A DNA stretch of 64,000 bases, from the NCBI GenBank assembly GCA_036250195.1, contig JAVHZZ010000001.1, forward strand, positions 395,336,283-395,400,282, written 5' to 3'. This document shows, piece after piece, positions 50,017-62,834 of the stretch (within the stretch, counting starts at the first letter, position 1; each line of letters begins with the position of its first letter). Source of the stretch: Mixophyes australis. Its lineage: Eukaryota > Chordata > Amphibia > Anura > Limnodynastidae. Made by a program: the position numbers and the translations under genes. Below the pieces are notes generated by a model. The model worked only from the letters and a program-made list of their open reading frames with translations, did no database searches and had not been told where the DNA came from.

Positions 50017-51516
50017 ACCCCCAGCATACAACAAACCATAGCAGATATATTGAGATAGAATTCTGCTTCATATCAAGCACAGAGATGTACAGATCAGAGA
50101 TACATAATGCAGAATGTGACCAATGCATATGCTTCAGTACATTTCTTACAAGCAATGTCAAAATAAGATGCACACTATAAATGACAATAAATGTCAACAA
50201 GCAAGTGGGCTTCTGTAATTGCATAACGGGACCTGGTCTTCTTTACTTCACAATAAAGGTCATGTCAAATTAAAAGCACTATTTTCTTTATGATGAATGA
50301 CTACCCCATTTTATTTAATATGTTGTTTATGTACAATCATACACAGCATCATATAAACAGTCCTGCGCAATCATGTGTCTCCTTTCCGAAATGTCACCAT
50401 CCATTTCCCAATAGCTCAGAGTTTAATCAAGGTCAAGGTGAACTTTGCAAATTGTTAGACAACCTATAGAATAAGACCTTTTTACATTTTTGTCATTATA
50501 GGCATGCACATCCCCATGCTGCATTTCCATATAAAATATAACATTCATGTAATACTGCAAGATTAGTAAAGACTGGTAACCACAGGAAAATCACAAGATT
50601 TTTCAAATGAGCTATCTGATAGAAGATTTCTTTACACCACCTTCTAATCACACAAATCAGCAAATTATGCAGCACTATGACTTATTATTTAATGACAATA
50701 GACTGTAAGCTATTTTGGCTAATTCTGCTTCCTTTGCATAAGCATCTATAGACCAATAACCACACTGCGACATACTGATGACCTTTTACAGATATTGGAA
50801 TACACATATAATACAACAATTGAAAAGTTTTAGTCATTAAAGCCTCACAGTGCACAGTTTATATTTTGATAGAGGTTTAATGTATATAGTATAAATGATG
50901 GCCATTTGTTACTACTTTGGTCACAACACACTTAATACTGGGTTAAACGCATTAAAGCCTTTTCATGCATAAGAGGGAAAGGACCCAAACATGTTTGGAA
51001 GATAATCAGATATATGTGAACACTATAGATACAATTCTAGATAAGCTGATAAATAAATACAACAATATTGAAATTGTGCCTCCACCCAATATACCAGACA
51101 CCTGATTCACCTATTAGTGTACTTTAATAAAAGTCCCCTTAATACAAATTTGCATTGAATGTAATTAATAGTTTAATAATTAAAGCAGTAGGAGATGTGG
51201 TGGTCTGGCATACCACCGTATACACCCCCACTTCTACCACTGGATATAAGTATGCTGCCTACATTATAATCCAATAAGGAAGGAAGATTGAAGACATCAC
51301 AACCAATATGTTTTTATTCTGTTTTAAGTTAATTGTATTTTTGCCTGGTTCGGACACAAAGTCTGATAAACATATATATGATCCCTTTTCCTTGTAGCTC
51401 AGAGATTACTACTAACCTTTCTTCTTTGCTTTTGTTACTTGATTATGGGACACCAAGTATATAAATTTTATATTGTCTACCAGTGGAACATAAATACTTT
51501 AGGGACTAGTTTTCAT
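50012..51516. other. no gene recognised
   Basis: AT-rich sequence up to the target duplication of the L1 insertion. I see nothing assignable. Confidence 0.4.
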
Positions 51517-51532
51517 AGAAGTAGCTGCTACT
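51517..51532 (+). repeat. left target-site duplication of the L1 insertion
   Basis: AGAAGTAGCTGCTACT here is identical to 52948-52963 on the other side of the L1 copy. Confidence 0.93.
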
Positions 51533-52674
51533 TTCGATGCTGTCATGCTGAACAGGGTACTAGACTGGTCACGAGGAGGAGGAGACAAACAGTGGGTTTG
51601 GATCGAAGATTTAGCTTTAAAGACAGCGATTGAGCTTATCCCATGGCAGTCTTCCCTTCCCACTGTTAAACACCCGACTATATCTCCCACACTGGCCAGA
51701 TGGTCAAAGCTGCGCCATATCCCAGACATCTCCACAAATCACTCACCCTTGACGGCACTTTTTGATAATCCGGACTTTCCCCCCGGTTTGTCGAGACAGT
51801 CGTTTAAACACTGGATCCAGGCAGGGATAACACGTGTCGGCCAGCTGGTGGGCAGGTCTGGAATCATACCCTTTGCTGAGATACAGGCAAAGTGGGGCTT
51901 ACCTAATGTGGAAATTTGGAGACATATCCAGCTGAGACACTTTGCCTGCTCCAGGGGAATCCGTGAGGAGGCTGGCAGGACTCGCACACAGTTTGAAGCC
52001 CTATGCACCGCAACACACCGCCCTATACATACTCTATCTATAAGATACTGATCGAACAATCATCCAAAACGCTACCTAAATTCACAAGGGACTGGGAACG
52101 GGAGTTAGACCTAGCCATAACGGAATCAGAATGGGGAAACATATTTCAGCGTACCCATGTTAGTTCAGTCAGCATGAGAGTCGTTGAAACTCATTTCAAG
52201 GTACTGACTAGGTGGTACCGCTGTCCCAGTACCCTAGCTAGAATGATTCCTGGGGTCTCAGGTTTATGTTGGAGGTGTCAGGGAACTTTAGGCACTCCAT
52301 TACATATCTGGTGGGATTGCCCGGTAATCAGACCCTTTTGGGATGCGGTTATTCTCATCTCCAGAACGATTGTGGGAACCGAATTACCAAATTGCCCAAG
52401 GTTCTGGCTACTCAATGACACTGACATGCCAGTCTACAAATATAAAAAGTCCTTGGTAAAGTATCTCAATGGCGCTGCGAAGGCGGTCATTCTGGTACAC
52501 TGGAGGTCACCGCTGGTCCCTACCATAAAAGAATGGTTTACACGCATAGATTTCTATATGGTAATGGATGAAATAATTTATGCGGCAGAAGATAAAAATA
52601 GAGCATTTTACATACTGTGGTCGGAATGGATTGAGTTTAAAAATAAAGCGTTGTTCGCTCAATGGAACATTTGA
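51533..52674 (+). pseudogene. L1 ORF2 carboxy-terminal portion, one frameshift
   Basis: The reading is open in one frame from 51545 to about 52051 and continues in another from about 52003 to the stop at 52674. One frame change near 52040 (around CTATCTATAAGATACTG) splits it. The second part contains the Cys-rich motif CWRCQGTLGTPLHIWWDC (about 52268-52321) typical of L1 ORF2 ends, then KYLNGAAKAVILVHWRSP and a tail FTRIDFYMVMDEI. Only the region after the reverse transcriptase is present, so no enzyme activity is expected. Confidence 0.9.
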
Positions 52675-52947
52675 AGCTTACCACATAACCCCCTCTCCCC
52701 CCCCCCCCATACCCACCCTTCCCCCTCTTTTCTTCTACCTCTTTACCCCCCTTATCTTACACTTATTCCACCTTTTTATTCATATTTTATCCTATGAGCA
52801 GATCTAAGCAAATGTACCTCATTGTGGATGAAAACGTAACTGCTGAAATACAATGTATAATTTGAAGTTTTGGAACGTTGAGCCATTGTTATTGCATATA
52901 CTTGTATATGATGTTAAACTTCAATAAAAACAGATTATACAAAAAAA
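51533..52947 (+). mobile_element. 5'-truncated L1/Tx1-type LINE with target-site duplication
   Basis: The insertion holds only the carboxy-terminal part of ORF2, a short C-rich 3' UTR (poly-C near 52698-52708), an AATAAAA signal at 52923 and a short A tail, and is bounded by a 16-bp direct repeat. This is the product expected from target-primed reverse transcription that stopped early. It lies in the opposite orientation to the LRBA-like exons. Because the duplication is still perfect and the reading almost open, this is one of the younger insertions in the window. Confidence 0.93.
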
Positions 52948-52963
52948 AGAAGTAGCTGCTACT
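52948..52963 (+). repeat. right target-site duplication of the L1 insertion
   Basis: Exact 16-bp copy of 51517-51532, directly after the A-rich tail. Confidence 0.93.
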
Positions 52964-55900
52964 GTAAATGGATGTCTGGTTATCGGTCTGACCAGTCACT
53001 GGGCTAAATATATGCCCTTTGTCTCCTTCAAAGCCTCCTTAGTGGGTTCTTCATTCTACTACACCAAGGACCCCTATTCCTTTTGCTCTAATTATCTTTC
53101 TTTGGATAACGCATTAACGCCTTTTGCTACTGGAAGTGAATTGAACCTACAGGGTTTATTTTTGTAGCATATAGTAACAACCAATCTCAACCTTGTGAGC
53201 ATTAGACAGTCCAAAGGAAAAAGTTAAATACCAAAACGTGCAGCTTTCCTTTCTTTGTATGTACAGAAATGTAATGGGGGTGGTCCCCTGAATATATCCC
53301 ATCAGCAGAGGATATACCACCTGTGTATGTTGACTAAGGCTCACCTTTGACACAAGTCCCTTTTTCAGCCAATTTTTATTTTTGTAAAACAAAAACAAAA
53401 AAACAAAAACAAACCTGTATTTTCCTAGCAATAAGCAGTACAAACATTCTGATGGCCAACCAATATCCTTTCACAGCATGATTATAGCAAACTAATCTTT
53501 TCTCCTCTATTGTCAAATCTAAACTATAGTAGAAAAGGAGGATGGTCACTCTGCAATGGGCTCCCATTGTAGTACAGAATTAGGAAAGCTGTTCACAATG
53601 TTACTTTGAATGGAATCCATTCAAAATACACCTGCCTACATCTCTTTTACAAATCTATATATTCCAAAGTGTCACTTTCATTCATCTTAAAAATACCTTC
53701 TTTTGTAGCATAAATTTACCTACCTATTATAACTTAACACATCTTTAACTGCTCCTAAAGCTGGCCACACACAAGCTGAATCTGCCACTCAGACCAAGCA
53801 ACAGGGATCACTGTCTGACTTGACAACAGATGCAAAATTCACAGTAATCAGACAATCAAGTTACTGGGTATCATACCTGTCTCTGGGGCAAGCTCTCCAT
53901 AATATTGGGCCAACTAGATAAAACTAAATTTTATCGCACATGAGTCAACATAGTCACCCTGAAACTGTAATCCTACTTTCTAGATTGATAGCACTACTTC
54001 AACCTCTATCCCTGACTTCTTGCCCAACCTAATGTTTCCTAAAGTCTGCATCAGTAGCTCTTAATCTACCAGATTCCGCAAGGTGCTTATATATTGTGTA
54101 GCATCATATGACTAATCTACTCACTAAGGGGAATCCTTGGGGACCTCTGTGCTGATGGACCATAATGGGGTTAGAACAAGCAATTGCAGCAGTTAAGCCA
54201 AACATATAAAAATTATTTATAGACAGACAGATCTATCTATATAAAAAGAGAACAAGAACAACCCTATTAACTTTTGTAATATTTGCATACCTATTTCTTC
54301 ATAACTGTATTCATTATTTAAACTCTTAAAGACAATGGGATTTTGTAAAAGCATAAATGGTAAGAACTGTATTTTGGTGTTTACATTGTGCTCTGTCATA
54401 TGGAAATGAAACCTATGGGGCAGATCAATTCTGCGCAAAGTGCGAACGAAATCTGCTGCGAAGAGACTCTGTGGTCTGAATTCTTTACTAATTATTGCTC
54501 AGACGTCACTTTAGTGTGTGAGAACAAAAGACAAGGGAAGATTTAGGAAACATCCACTAGAAGTGAGCACAGTCAGACATTGTGGTTATATAAACAACAA
54601 AAATTAAGAGGAGTTGGCACTATAGGATATCACATCAGGACAAATAGTCCAAAATTGAAAGTCACTAGTCCTTCAAACAAATTTCTGATTAAATGTGAGG
54701 ATTCTTCTTCTTTAGCAATCCCCGTCATTGTGGTTATGTTAGGCAGCACTTTGCACAGGAATGAATCGTCCTTTACTCGTTTATATTGTCTTGAATGCTC
54801 CTTTTTATGCATTTCATATATAACCATCACTATTGAAGTCACTGCTGCCCTGGAGTCACAGATATTGCATGTTCTGATTAATTTGTAGTGGAACAATATA
54901 AAAATGCACACAGACTGATCAGAATACAACATTGTCTTTTTGCCTTTTGTAAAAAGGTGCTTTGCACATCTCTGCTCCAAAGAGTTTAAAGCTAAAATAG
55001 CAGTCATAACTGTAAAAGTCAAATGCAAAATAAATGAACACCAACATGTCTGTAAACTTGCCTTGTTTTATTCCTTCTATATTCAAAGGCTTTAGTAATT
55101 ATATACACGTATGTAAATTCATTTTCTTTTTGGACTTTAAATAAAAATGTGAAAATGAAGCACCTGAACTTATTTCCCACAAAACCTCCAAAATATATAT
55201 ATATATAATTTTGTTTCAATTTTGATGCTGTTCATTTAAAAACGAAAAAACAATCAGGTTTCAAATTCACATTTAATAGTTATTTTGGATTTTTTGCTCA
55301 TTTAAATTACTTTTGACACATGGGCCAGACAAGATGGTGCTAGTTTCGCCAACACATCCTATGCATTTCTGATAAATGGGAGAAGAATAGATGACCTGGC
55401 AGAAGGCTCGCACAATAACATGTGATTTACAGGACATGAATGCAGCTACTGCAAGATTTATCTGACAGCCCCTCTCCGATAGTGGCCTGCTCAGTATCCG
55501 ATGGGATGATTTCTAGCCTGGAAAGTCTGCGACCTAGTAGCCATACACATTATTTATTTATTAGATGTTTTGGGTTGAAACCATTTTTAAATGATGCACT
55601 TCACAATGCATAGCCATAAATTTAGCTTTAAGCCTTGGAAGGGAGGTAGTGTTATTGGAATGTATGTCAACCTGAATTAGGATGAGCAAAACAACGCTTT
55701 TATCAAGTGGCCTTGAATGCAATGTCTATTGTTTCAAAAACTATATTAATGTCAAATAAACAAAAATGCTCTGCAGTAATATTACATGAAATATTTCCTA
55801 AACCTTAAGTGGAAAGAAAATAGCTGTCAAAACACACAGAAAGGAGCAGTAGGGATAAAATATTCAGTGGCAATTCTGCAGTAAATAGTATCAAATACAT

Positions 55901-57288
55901 GAATCGCCATCTACCACTACTATTTTATCCACAATAGGGTTTTGTTTTGTTTTAACCACTTTTCAGCAATATGTTTTCCTTATATTGCATAATATCTGAG
56001 AGCGCGAGAATACCATTCATTTATAATACATCAATAAACGATAATTTAGCAACGCAGGCTGAGGTCTGTAAACTTTAGTCCAGTGGTCAGTATGGCAGGC
56101 ATGCCAGATGTGGCACGACAATCACTAATATGGCACGATGGAACTCTGGAGCTGCTTGACTAAAGCAGCCGAAGATGGCTAAAACATGTGCACTCCTTCT
56201 AGGTTCCAGTGTGGAACTGAAGACGTGTGTACTGACCAGAGGTGTGTCTCTTGCGCACACACACAAACTGCCTACATATATATTCAAAATTGAACTGGGG
56301 GCACTACTGTGTGGCATAATATGAATATTTGCTGGTTGCATTACTACTATTATCATGTTATTAGCATGATAAAGGTATATACATATTTATATATCTCAAC
56401 TGCCAGCACACCTGGGCTTGACTAGAATTTAGCCAGCATACTGATAAATTGGTTATACCAAGGGTCGGCAACCTTTTCTTCTTTCGGAAATCAGCATGCA
56501 AATTACTAAGTAATGGAAATTCAATACAGTTCTAGGGTACATTTTTGGTTGCTTACAAATAGATTTAGGAGTTGCAGATTACAAGTAGTCATCATGGATA
56601 TTATAGGGGAAAAATTGTAGAAAGGGAACAACGATAATGACAACTACAGTGGGTTGCTGCTGTTTAATCATCACTTACAGATGCAGGTCTGCAGAATATC
56701 CATTTTACTACAATCATTTTTATTTATTTTCTTTAAAAATTTTGAAATGAACATATTTAAAACATAGACCTGTCCTTTTTTGAATTCCTGAAGAGTATGT
56801 ATAGTGGAGGATGGCCAGAACAGAAACGTCTTAACTTACAGAATTGCCAGCAATAAAATGTTAGTTTTGTAGTGGGCTATTATTAGAGGGCATATGTAAA
56901 GTGTAATTAAAGGAAATCTCAGCTGAACAAAAATATAAAGCCCCCTCGGCATCCTCACAGCAATCTGAATAGCCAGGGTTCGGTGTCCTACTGTTTTCAT
57001 GTATGCCATATTTGTCCTACTATGTCAGGGGCAACGGAAACTGTTGCACAATACAAATACATCTTAATTGTAATAATAATCTGCACACTCTAGTTATATT
57101 GGCTACAAGTCAAGTTAATCACACATACACAAAGTCAAAATGTTACATATAAGATTATATAGTGGGCAGACTGAAAAACCACATGACAAGGGGTATAATG
57201 TTTCCTGATTGCAATAATCTGAAAACACATTTGTCTGTTCTGCCTACAGAAATGCCACCTGATCAGGCTAGGGTGGTAATAGACAATC
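52964..57288. other. no gene recognised
   Basis: AT-rich sequence. GCTGGCCACACACAAGCTG at 53760 and CCTAGTAGCCATACACATT at 55530 may be dispersed-repeat ends. AAGGGTCGGCAACCTTTTCT at 56460 resembles a hAT terminal repeat, but no partner end was found. Confidence 0.35.
54630..55028 (-). other. unassigned 132-codon open frame
   Basis: The longest open frame in an otherwise stop-rich stretch. It includes SRAAVTSIVMVIYEMHKK and TMTGIAKEEESSHLIRN. I recognise no domain. It could be an old transposase or an exon with unseen borders, but chance opening is at least as likely. Confidence 0.2.
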
Positions 57289-57296
57289 ACTTAGAG
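57289..57296 (+). repeat. left 8-bp target-site duplication (ACTTAGAG)
   Basis: Identical to 58418-58425 flanking the element at 57297-58417; eight bases is the hAT target-site length. Confidence 0.88.
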
Positions 57297-57357
57297 CCTA
57301 GGTTCCCAAACTGTGCGCTGCGGCTCCCAGGGGTGCCGCGGCGCTGTCACAGGGGTG

Positions 57358-57607
57358 CCGTGGACAGGATGAAGAAGAAGAAGAAGAAAAAAAAAAAAGA
57401 AAAAAGAAAAAAAAAAAACTTCCCAATCTGGTGGCGCCCGGGACCCATCATCCTCCTCCCTCCTCACTGAATGTCGGCACGCCCAACATATTCAGTGAGA
57501 AGCGGCAGGAGAGAGGATGATGCTGGGTCCCGGGCGCTGCCGGATTGGTAAGTTTTTTTTTTTTTTTTTTCTTTTTTGTCTTCTTCCTGTCTTCTTCCTG
57601 TCCACGG
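57358..57607. repeat. internal imperfect palindrome in the hAT element
   Basis: CCGTGGACAGG (57358-57368) pairs with 57597-57607. Purine-rich (GAAGAA, A-runs) sequence pairs with pyrimidine-rich (T-run, CTTCTTCC) sequence, CGCCCGGGACCC pairs with GGGTCCCGGGCG, and TCACTGAAT pairs with ATTCAGTGA at the centre near 57466-57501. The whole region could form one long stem. Confidence 0.88.
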
Positions 57608-57613
57608 CCGGGT

Positions 57614-58166
57614 ACAGCGAGGGGGCAGAGGGCGGTTGCAGAGGGGGCACAGCGAGGGGGCAGAGGGCGGTTGGAGATGAGGCACAGCGAGGGGGCAGAG
57701 GGCGGTTGGAGATGAGGCACAGAGATGCTGAGGGGGCACAGAGTGTGTGGATGCTGAGGGGGCACAGAGTGTGTGGATGCTGAGGGGGCACAGAGTGTGT
57801 GGATGCTGAGGGGGCACAGAGTGTGTGGATGCTGAGGGGGCACAGAGTGTGTGGATGCTGAGGGGGCACAGAGTGTGTGGATGCAGGGGGCACAGAGTGT
57901 GTGGATGCAGGGGGCACAGAGTGTGTGGATGCAGGGGGCACAGAGTGTGTGGATGCAGGGGGCACAGAGTGTGTGGATGCAGGGGGCACAGAGTGTGTGG
58001 ATGCAGGGGGCACAGTGTGTGTGGATGCAAGGGGCACAGTGTGTGTGGATGCAAGGGGCACAGTGTGTGTGGATGCAAGGGGCACAGTGTGTGTGGATGC
58101 AAGGGGCACAGTGTGTGTGGATGCAAGGGGAACAGTGTGTGTGGATGTAAGGGGCACAGTGTGTGT
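57614..58166 (+). repeat. staged minisatellite: 3 x 35 bp, 5 x 26 bp, 6 x 24 bp, 6 x 24 bp
   Basis: Three 35-bp units (ACAGCGAGGGGGCAGAGGGC...) are followed by five 26-bp units containing GGATGCTGAGGGGG. Next come six 24-bp units with GGATGCAGGGGG and CACAGAG, then six 24-bp units with GGATGCAAGGGG and CACAGTG. Each block is homogeneous and differs from the next by one or two steps, so the array seems to have grown in successive local expansions. The last two units carry single changes (GGGGAACAG, GGATGTAAG). Confidence 0.95.
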
Positions 58167-58417
58167 TAGCTGTAAATTATTCTTTGACAGAAATATAATT
58201 GGAAAAAAAAAATATAAAAATATTTTTTTCCCTTGGTATTATGTGTATTATTTTTGCATACAACTAAATAAGTATTTCTGTCCTGACCTAAATACTTATT
58301 ACTTTTTTTTGACTACTTATAAAACGGGACTGGTCGATAATTATTTTGGAGGGGCGCCTTGAAATAATTATGGAGACTCTAAGGGTGCCGCGAACTGCAA
58401 AAGTTTTGGAACCACTG

Positions 58418-58425
58418 ACTTAGAG
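58418..58425 (+). repeat. right 8-bp target-site duplication (ACTTAGAG)
   Basis: Second copy of the direct repeat flanking the hAT element. Confidence 0.88.
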
Positions 58426-61400
58426 CATATACAAAGAGTCCATTGCAATACCATTGGCAACCACAAACCATCACACCTGCAAGCACAAGCATACAAGGTA
58501 CGGTCTTGGAGCAAAGCACCATCTTAGCCTAAACAAGTGGCACTTGCTAAAAAAGTCATGGAAAAAAAAAAATACCGCCACCTGCTGGCTGGAGGAAAAA
58601 TAAATTTCCATTAAGTGTATTAAAAAACAGCTTTAAAAGTAGCCGTGTCTATTTACATAATAATTTATATTGAGATCTCATATAGTCTATAAATTTAGAG
58701 CAAAATTACCTGTCTCTTTTCAGGATTGTGTGAAACTATATAATCTTTTGGAGCACCAGTAGCTCCTGTGTCTAAATAAAAAATACTTTGCTCCAACAAA
58801 AGGTGTAATTTATGATATCTAGATACCACATAATCTTTGTGAGTTACTGAATATGAATAAACTTATGCAGAAGAAAAAAATTACAATGAGACCTAAAATA
58901 ATAGTTATGCTAGAATTAAATCCTCCCTCTAAGAGAAGTTTGTTAAAAAACTAAAAAACTTTGTTTTGACATTTTACCAAGTAGGCACAGATTCCAAATC
59001 CTTATTTTGTTACAACGCCCAATTCAAAATGACTGTATGTACATAAAAATATATATTATATACACACACATATACATACATACACATACACATATATACA
59101 CTCTCGTAGAGACATGCTTCATTCAGTGTTGTATTTCAGTAAGATATAGAGAACTAAGTAGTAGTAGAGCATCCTCACATTAAAAAAAAAAGTGGGATTG
59201 TGTGCATCAAACCTGGACAAACATCTCAAACTGCTATGACCCAGGACCAAGATTGGGAACCAAACATTAGGTGGTATATTATACCACGACAAACTGACAG
59301 TGCCCTACGCATTAAAACACTTGGGCCTAATGCATAATGAAAGCAATAACCAGCACATATCAGCGATATTTTGCCCAGTAGTGCCCAACAGTCCCTACAG
59401 TGCCCAGAACATACCTCTCCACCATAGTGACAACATACATTTTGCCATCTCAAGGAGGGAAATGAGAGCGGGATGGGTGTGTTGCTGGTTTTTGTGCTGC
59501 ATAGTAGGATATATTGTTGCAGTATGTATGTATTAGATATTCAATTGCATATTAATACAAATACACTTTACCCACCCTCAGAAAAGCGTTATGCACAACT
59601 TTTACCCGATCACCCCTTCGTCTTCAATAAAATATACTTGCCTATGAGAGACAAGTGACAAAACCTACACTTCATAATTAATACACATTCCAGTGGTCAA
59701 GAAGAGCTCCAATCCATGACTGTAAATTATGGCTGGTTTATCAAGGAACATAGGCCTGTCTTGGTATTAGGTTGCCACTCAAATATTCAACAATATTTAG
59801 GGAGGGCAGAATTCTTACTCATTCAGTTTATAGCAAATACTTAACATTCCGCAAGATTATTATGCATCAGGGCTTTGTATGTGCAAAGCCTTTGTGCCGC
59901 ACTAGGGCTTCACATAATATAAAATACAACCAACATTTATTGAGTAACATTCAGATAATTGAATACCTATTACAAGCAGGTATGTAACAAGCCACATTTA
60001 TCCCACCCACCGCATACAAGAACCCCAACAGGGCTGACCCACCTCAGTGTTTCTCCCATATATAAAATACTGGCATTGTACATCTAGTGTCTGGAGACAT
60101 AAGCTGTATTATACTATCTATGAAGTCTAAATGGAGCAAATCCTGCCCCTTCTGCACCTGTTGTACGATGTAAATAATATGGCAGTGTGAGCAGAAATGG
60201 TGAAGTGCTAGACTGGATATCCAGAAATGTGACCCTTATAATAAATTTACACATTAAAATTCTACAAAATTGTAGTATCAGACCTTAATGATCACGTTAG
60301 CCCTGTAAATGGGAAAGCACTACTCTAACTGCAAGCCAGTCTCCTTGATTTCATTAAGCCTTAAGCACTTAACTTATTCCCCACTTCATTACATCCATGA
60401 GAGATGACAAATGTTGAAAGTTTCTCACCACATTTATAAATGTTAACTTTGTAAAGCTGCCATATTATTTACGTGATTAAAATCCAGTTTTTGACCTGAT
60501 CTCTCGATCTTTTCCCCTCAAACCCTTCCATCACTTTAAAAAAAATTAATTAGAAATTTAGCAGTTGAATATCACTTCCTACCTTATCTCAGCACAACCC
60601 TCCCAAAAAAGCAGAAAGTCAATCCATCAAACTGAAGCAGCCCCCTCCCAGTATCTGCAAAGCGTTCAGCAGACATTCAATTTCATATATCTCTTGGTTT
60701 CATGCAGCCCAAAGACAGTTCACTTCTTAAGAAAATGAATCACTTTGGCGATTGGCACCATGACCTCTTTGAATAAGGAAAATTGTAGGTGAAAAATGTA
60801 ATTATCACACTATAACAAGCCAATAGCATCTGGAGCCAATCCCAGCCTTACACTTTTTATCATTCACACTTTCAAACTGCCTCACATAAGGAGAGCTTAT
60901 GCTATTTCCGCAGATAAAGTACATTTCCACTATTTCTGTGAAAGAGTAACAACCTTGCATCCAACTCCACTAAACAATTGTTCCATATGCAGTTTCATTA
61001 GATTAGCATTACACTGGGCTGTGACACCGATGATAAATAGATGCATTAGAAAATGTCATTTATGTTGCAGCGCCGGTGCGTTCAAAACTGTGCCTGAAAA
61101 CACTGCAAAGAAAGGCTTCAAATTTGTATGTAATAGTCAGTGTTTTAGCTTATAAGACTTGAATGGGTTTTTCTTTGTGAAAGCTTCAGAATTTGCTGTT
61201 TTTACCCGAACGAATACAATGTTTTGTGTGTGAATTTGCCCTTGAAATATCCTCAAAGAAAACAGGTGTGCTGCAAAGGCACCCCAAAAATAAATCAAAT
61301 AAAAACTATGCAATTCAGATATAAAACTATTTAAATGTTATTTAAATGAGTATACTACCCAATTGAGAAGCAAAATTAAATAGTGCTTACTGTAGATTGT

Positions 61401-62834
61401 GTCCAGAACAGGGTGCCAGGCAGACTGGTTAAAATAAAGATGGAGTCTGCTGGGTATCCCCATTCACCAGTCACTGCTAAACAGCTTGTTTTAAAAATAT
61501 ATTACTTTATGTGTGCATTACAAATAAACTGTTCTTTAATATTTCCGGCAAGTTTCCCCAGGTAAAAATGCACCCCTATTAATGGTAGGGAGTGCCTGGT
61601 ATAATAATGTAAATGCAGTGTGTATTAAAGTATTGTCATTTGTAGACGTAGTCTGTTTTTGTAAAAAAATTTGGCATGAAATTACATGTTAATTAGCATT
61701 TGGACTCAGCCAGGTAGGTGAATGATGTCAACTGGACTGTATACTCTGTCCGATGTGACTGTCCCCTGTGGAAATACAAAACGATGAAACATACAGTTTC
61801 TTATTAAGTTGCTGTATATTGAGCTTTAGATGGCTCACTTCTCCATGTGACCAGCGCTATTAACTGGCTATATACATTCTTATCTATTGATCAATCCATT
61901 GACGCTGTGCTGTTTGCAAGCAGGAGAACTGCCCCCATGATTAAATCGGGGAAAAATGAGTTGGGCATGCTCATAAAGTCTTTGGACCAGTCAAATCAAG
62001 TCCTGACTGGATAGCCTGGATTAGTCTACTGCCTCTCTCCAATTGACCAACTCTGTCAAACACTCACTAGGAAAGGTGCAGTATTTCAAGTGCTTAATTC
62101 AGTTTAGAGCAGGGCTTAGAAGCTGGTCTTTGATCTATGTAAAGAGCACATGGTGCTGTATTTTGTGTACCTTCTGGTTTCTGTTGGGGTGTTTCGAGAT
62201 CTTACAGAAAACGGGATCTTCGGAGTCTCTGCAGACTAACACTTTGTGCATCTGACAAAACCTGGAAGGCATTGGACTGATAGAGGAATGATTGTGTGGC
62301 TCAGTGGTAGATCATCATTCCAAAGGAAATGGTGAATATAGTCCCTTTAGGCTAGGGTTATTTAGTAGGCTTCTTGTGCAATGTATCCCCACTGTTTTAT
62401 TTGTATCCCGTATGTTCTCATGTTTATATAGAAAATAAAGTACACTTGAACTCTTCCAGTTTTTTACCCAAGTGAGAACGCCTTATAAATTTAACCAGGA
62501 ACCAATACCTAGGTACTATAATTGGGTATAATTAATATTAGGAAGAGCCTAAGTGACACATTTAAAAAACAAAGGCTCCACGGTGTGGAGAGATAGACTA
62601 AATAGACTGGGTGCTCCGATAGCAAGACCAAAAGTAGTTTATTATGCTCAAAATCTAATAGTTCAGATCTGTTGAATGTGTCCAGTGGTCTTTAGCATTG
62701 ATCCTTCCCATGCACATAAATCTCTCAGCCTTTCACCACACTAGGCAGTGTGGCAAACAGCAGGTCAGTCCAGACATTTGCACAATTCAGGCCCATTCAT
62801 AACTGTCTCTCTCTCTCTGATAATAGAGATGCTC
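58426..62834. other. no gene recognised
   Basis: AT-rich sequence. A mixed TA/CA microsatellite sits at about 59045-59100. ATACCGCCACCTGCTGGCTG at 58572 is a word common in vertebrate repeats. No ORF or exon could be supported. Confidence 0.35.

Larger units (their letters stand above)
57297..58417. mobile_element. non-autonomous hAT (Charlie-type) element, 1121 bp
   Basis: The left end CCTAGGTTCCCAAACTGTGC matches the complement of the right end, CAGTGGTTCCAAAACTTTTG, as imperfect inverted repeats of the CAGTGGTTCxCAAACT type. Both are bounded by the 8-bp repeat ACTTAGAG. Inside there is a 250-bp palindrome (57358-57607) and a long minisatellite (57614-58166). No transposase is encoded. The open frames of 88-221 codons on both strands are produced by the tandem repeat and are not genes. 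Confidence 0.9.

Noticed and set aside
56450..56500. AAGGGTCGGCAACCTTTTCT as a hAT terminus
   Set aside because: It resembles a hAT end, but I found neither a matching opposite end nor an 8-bp duplication.
57464..58169. Open frames of 88-221 codons on both strands (HTLCPL or GTECVDAG repeats)
   Set aside because: They arise from a tandem repeat whose 24-bp units keep every frame open; they lie inside a non-autonomous hAT element with no gene.
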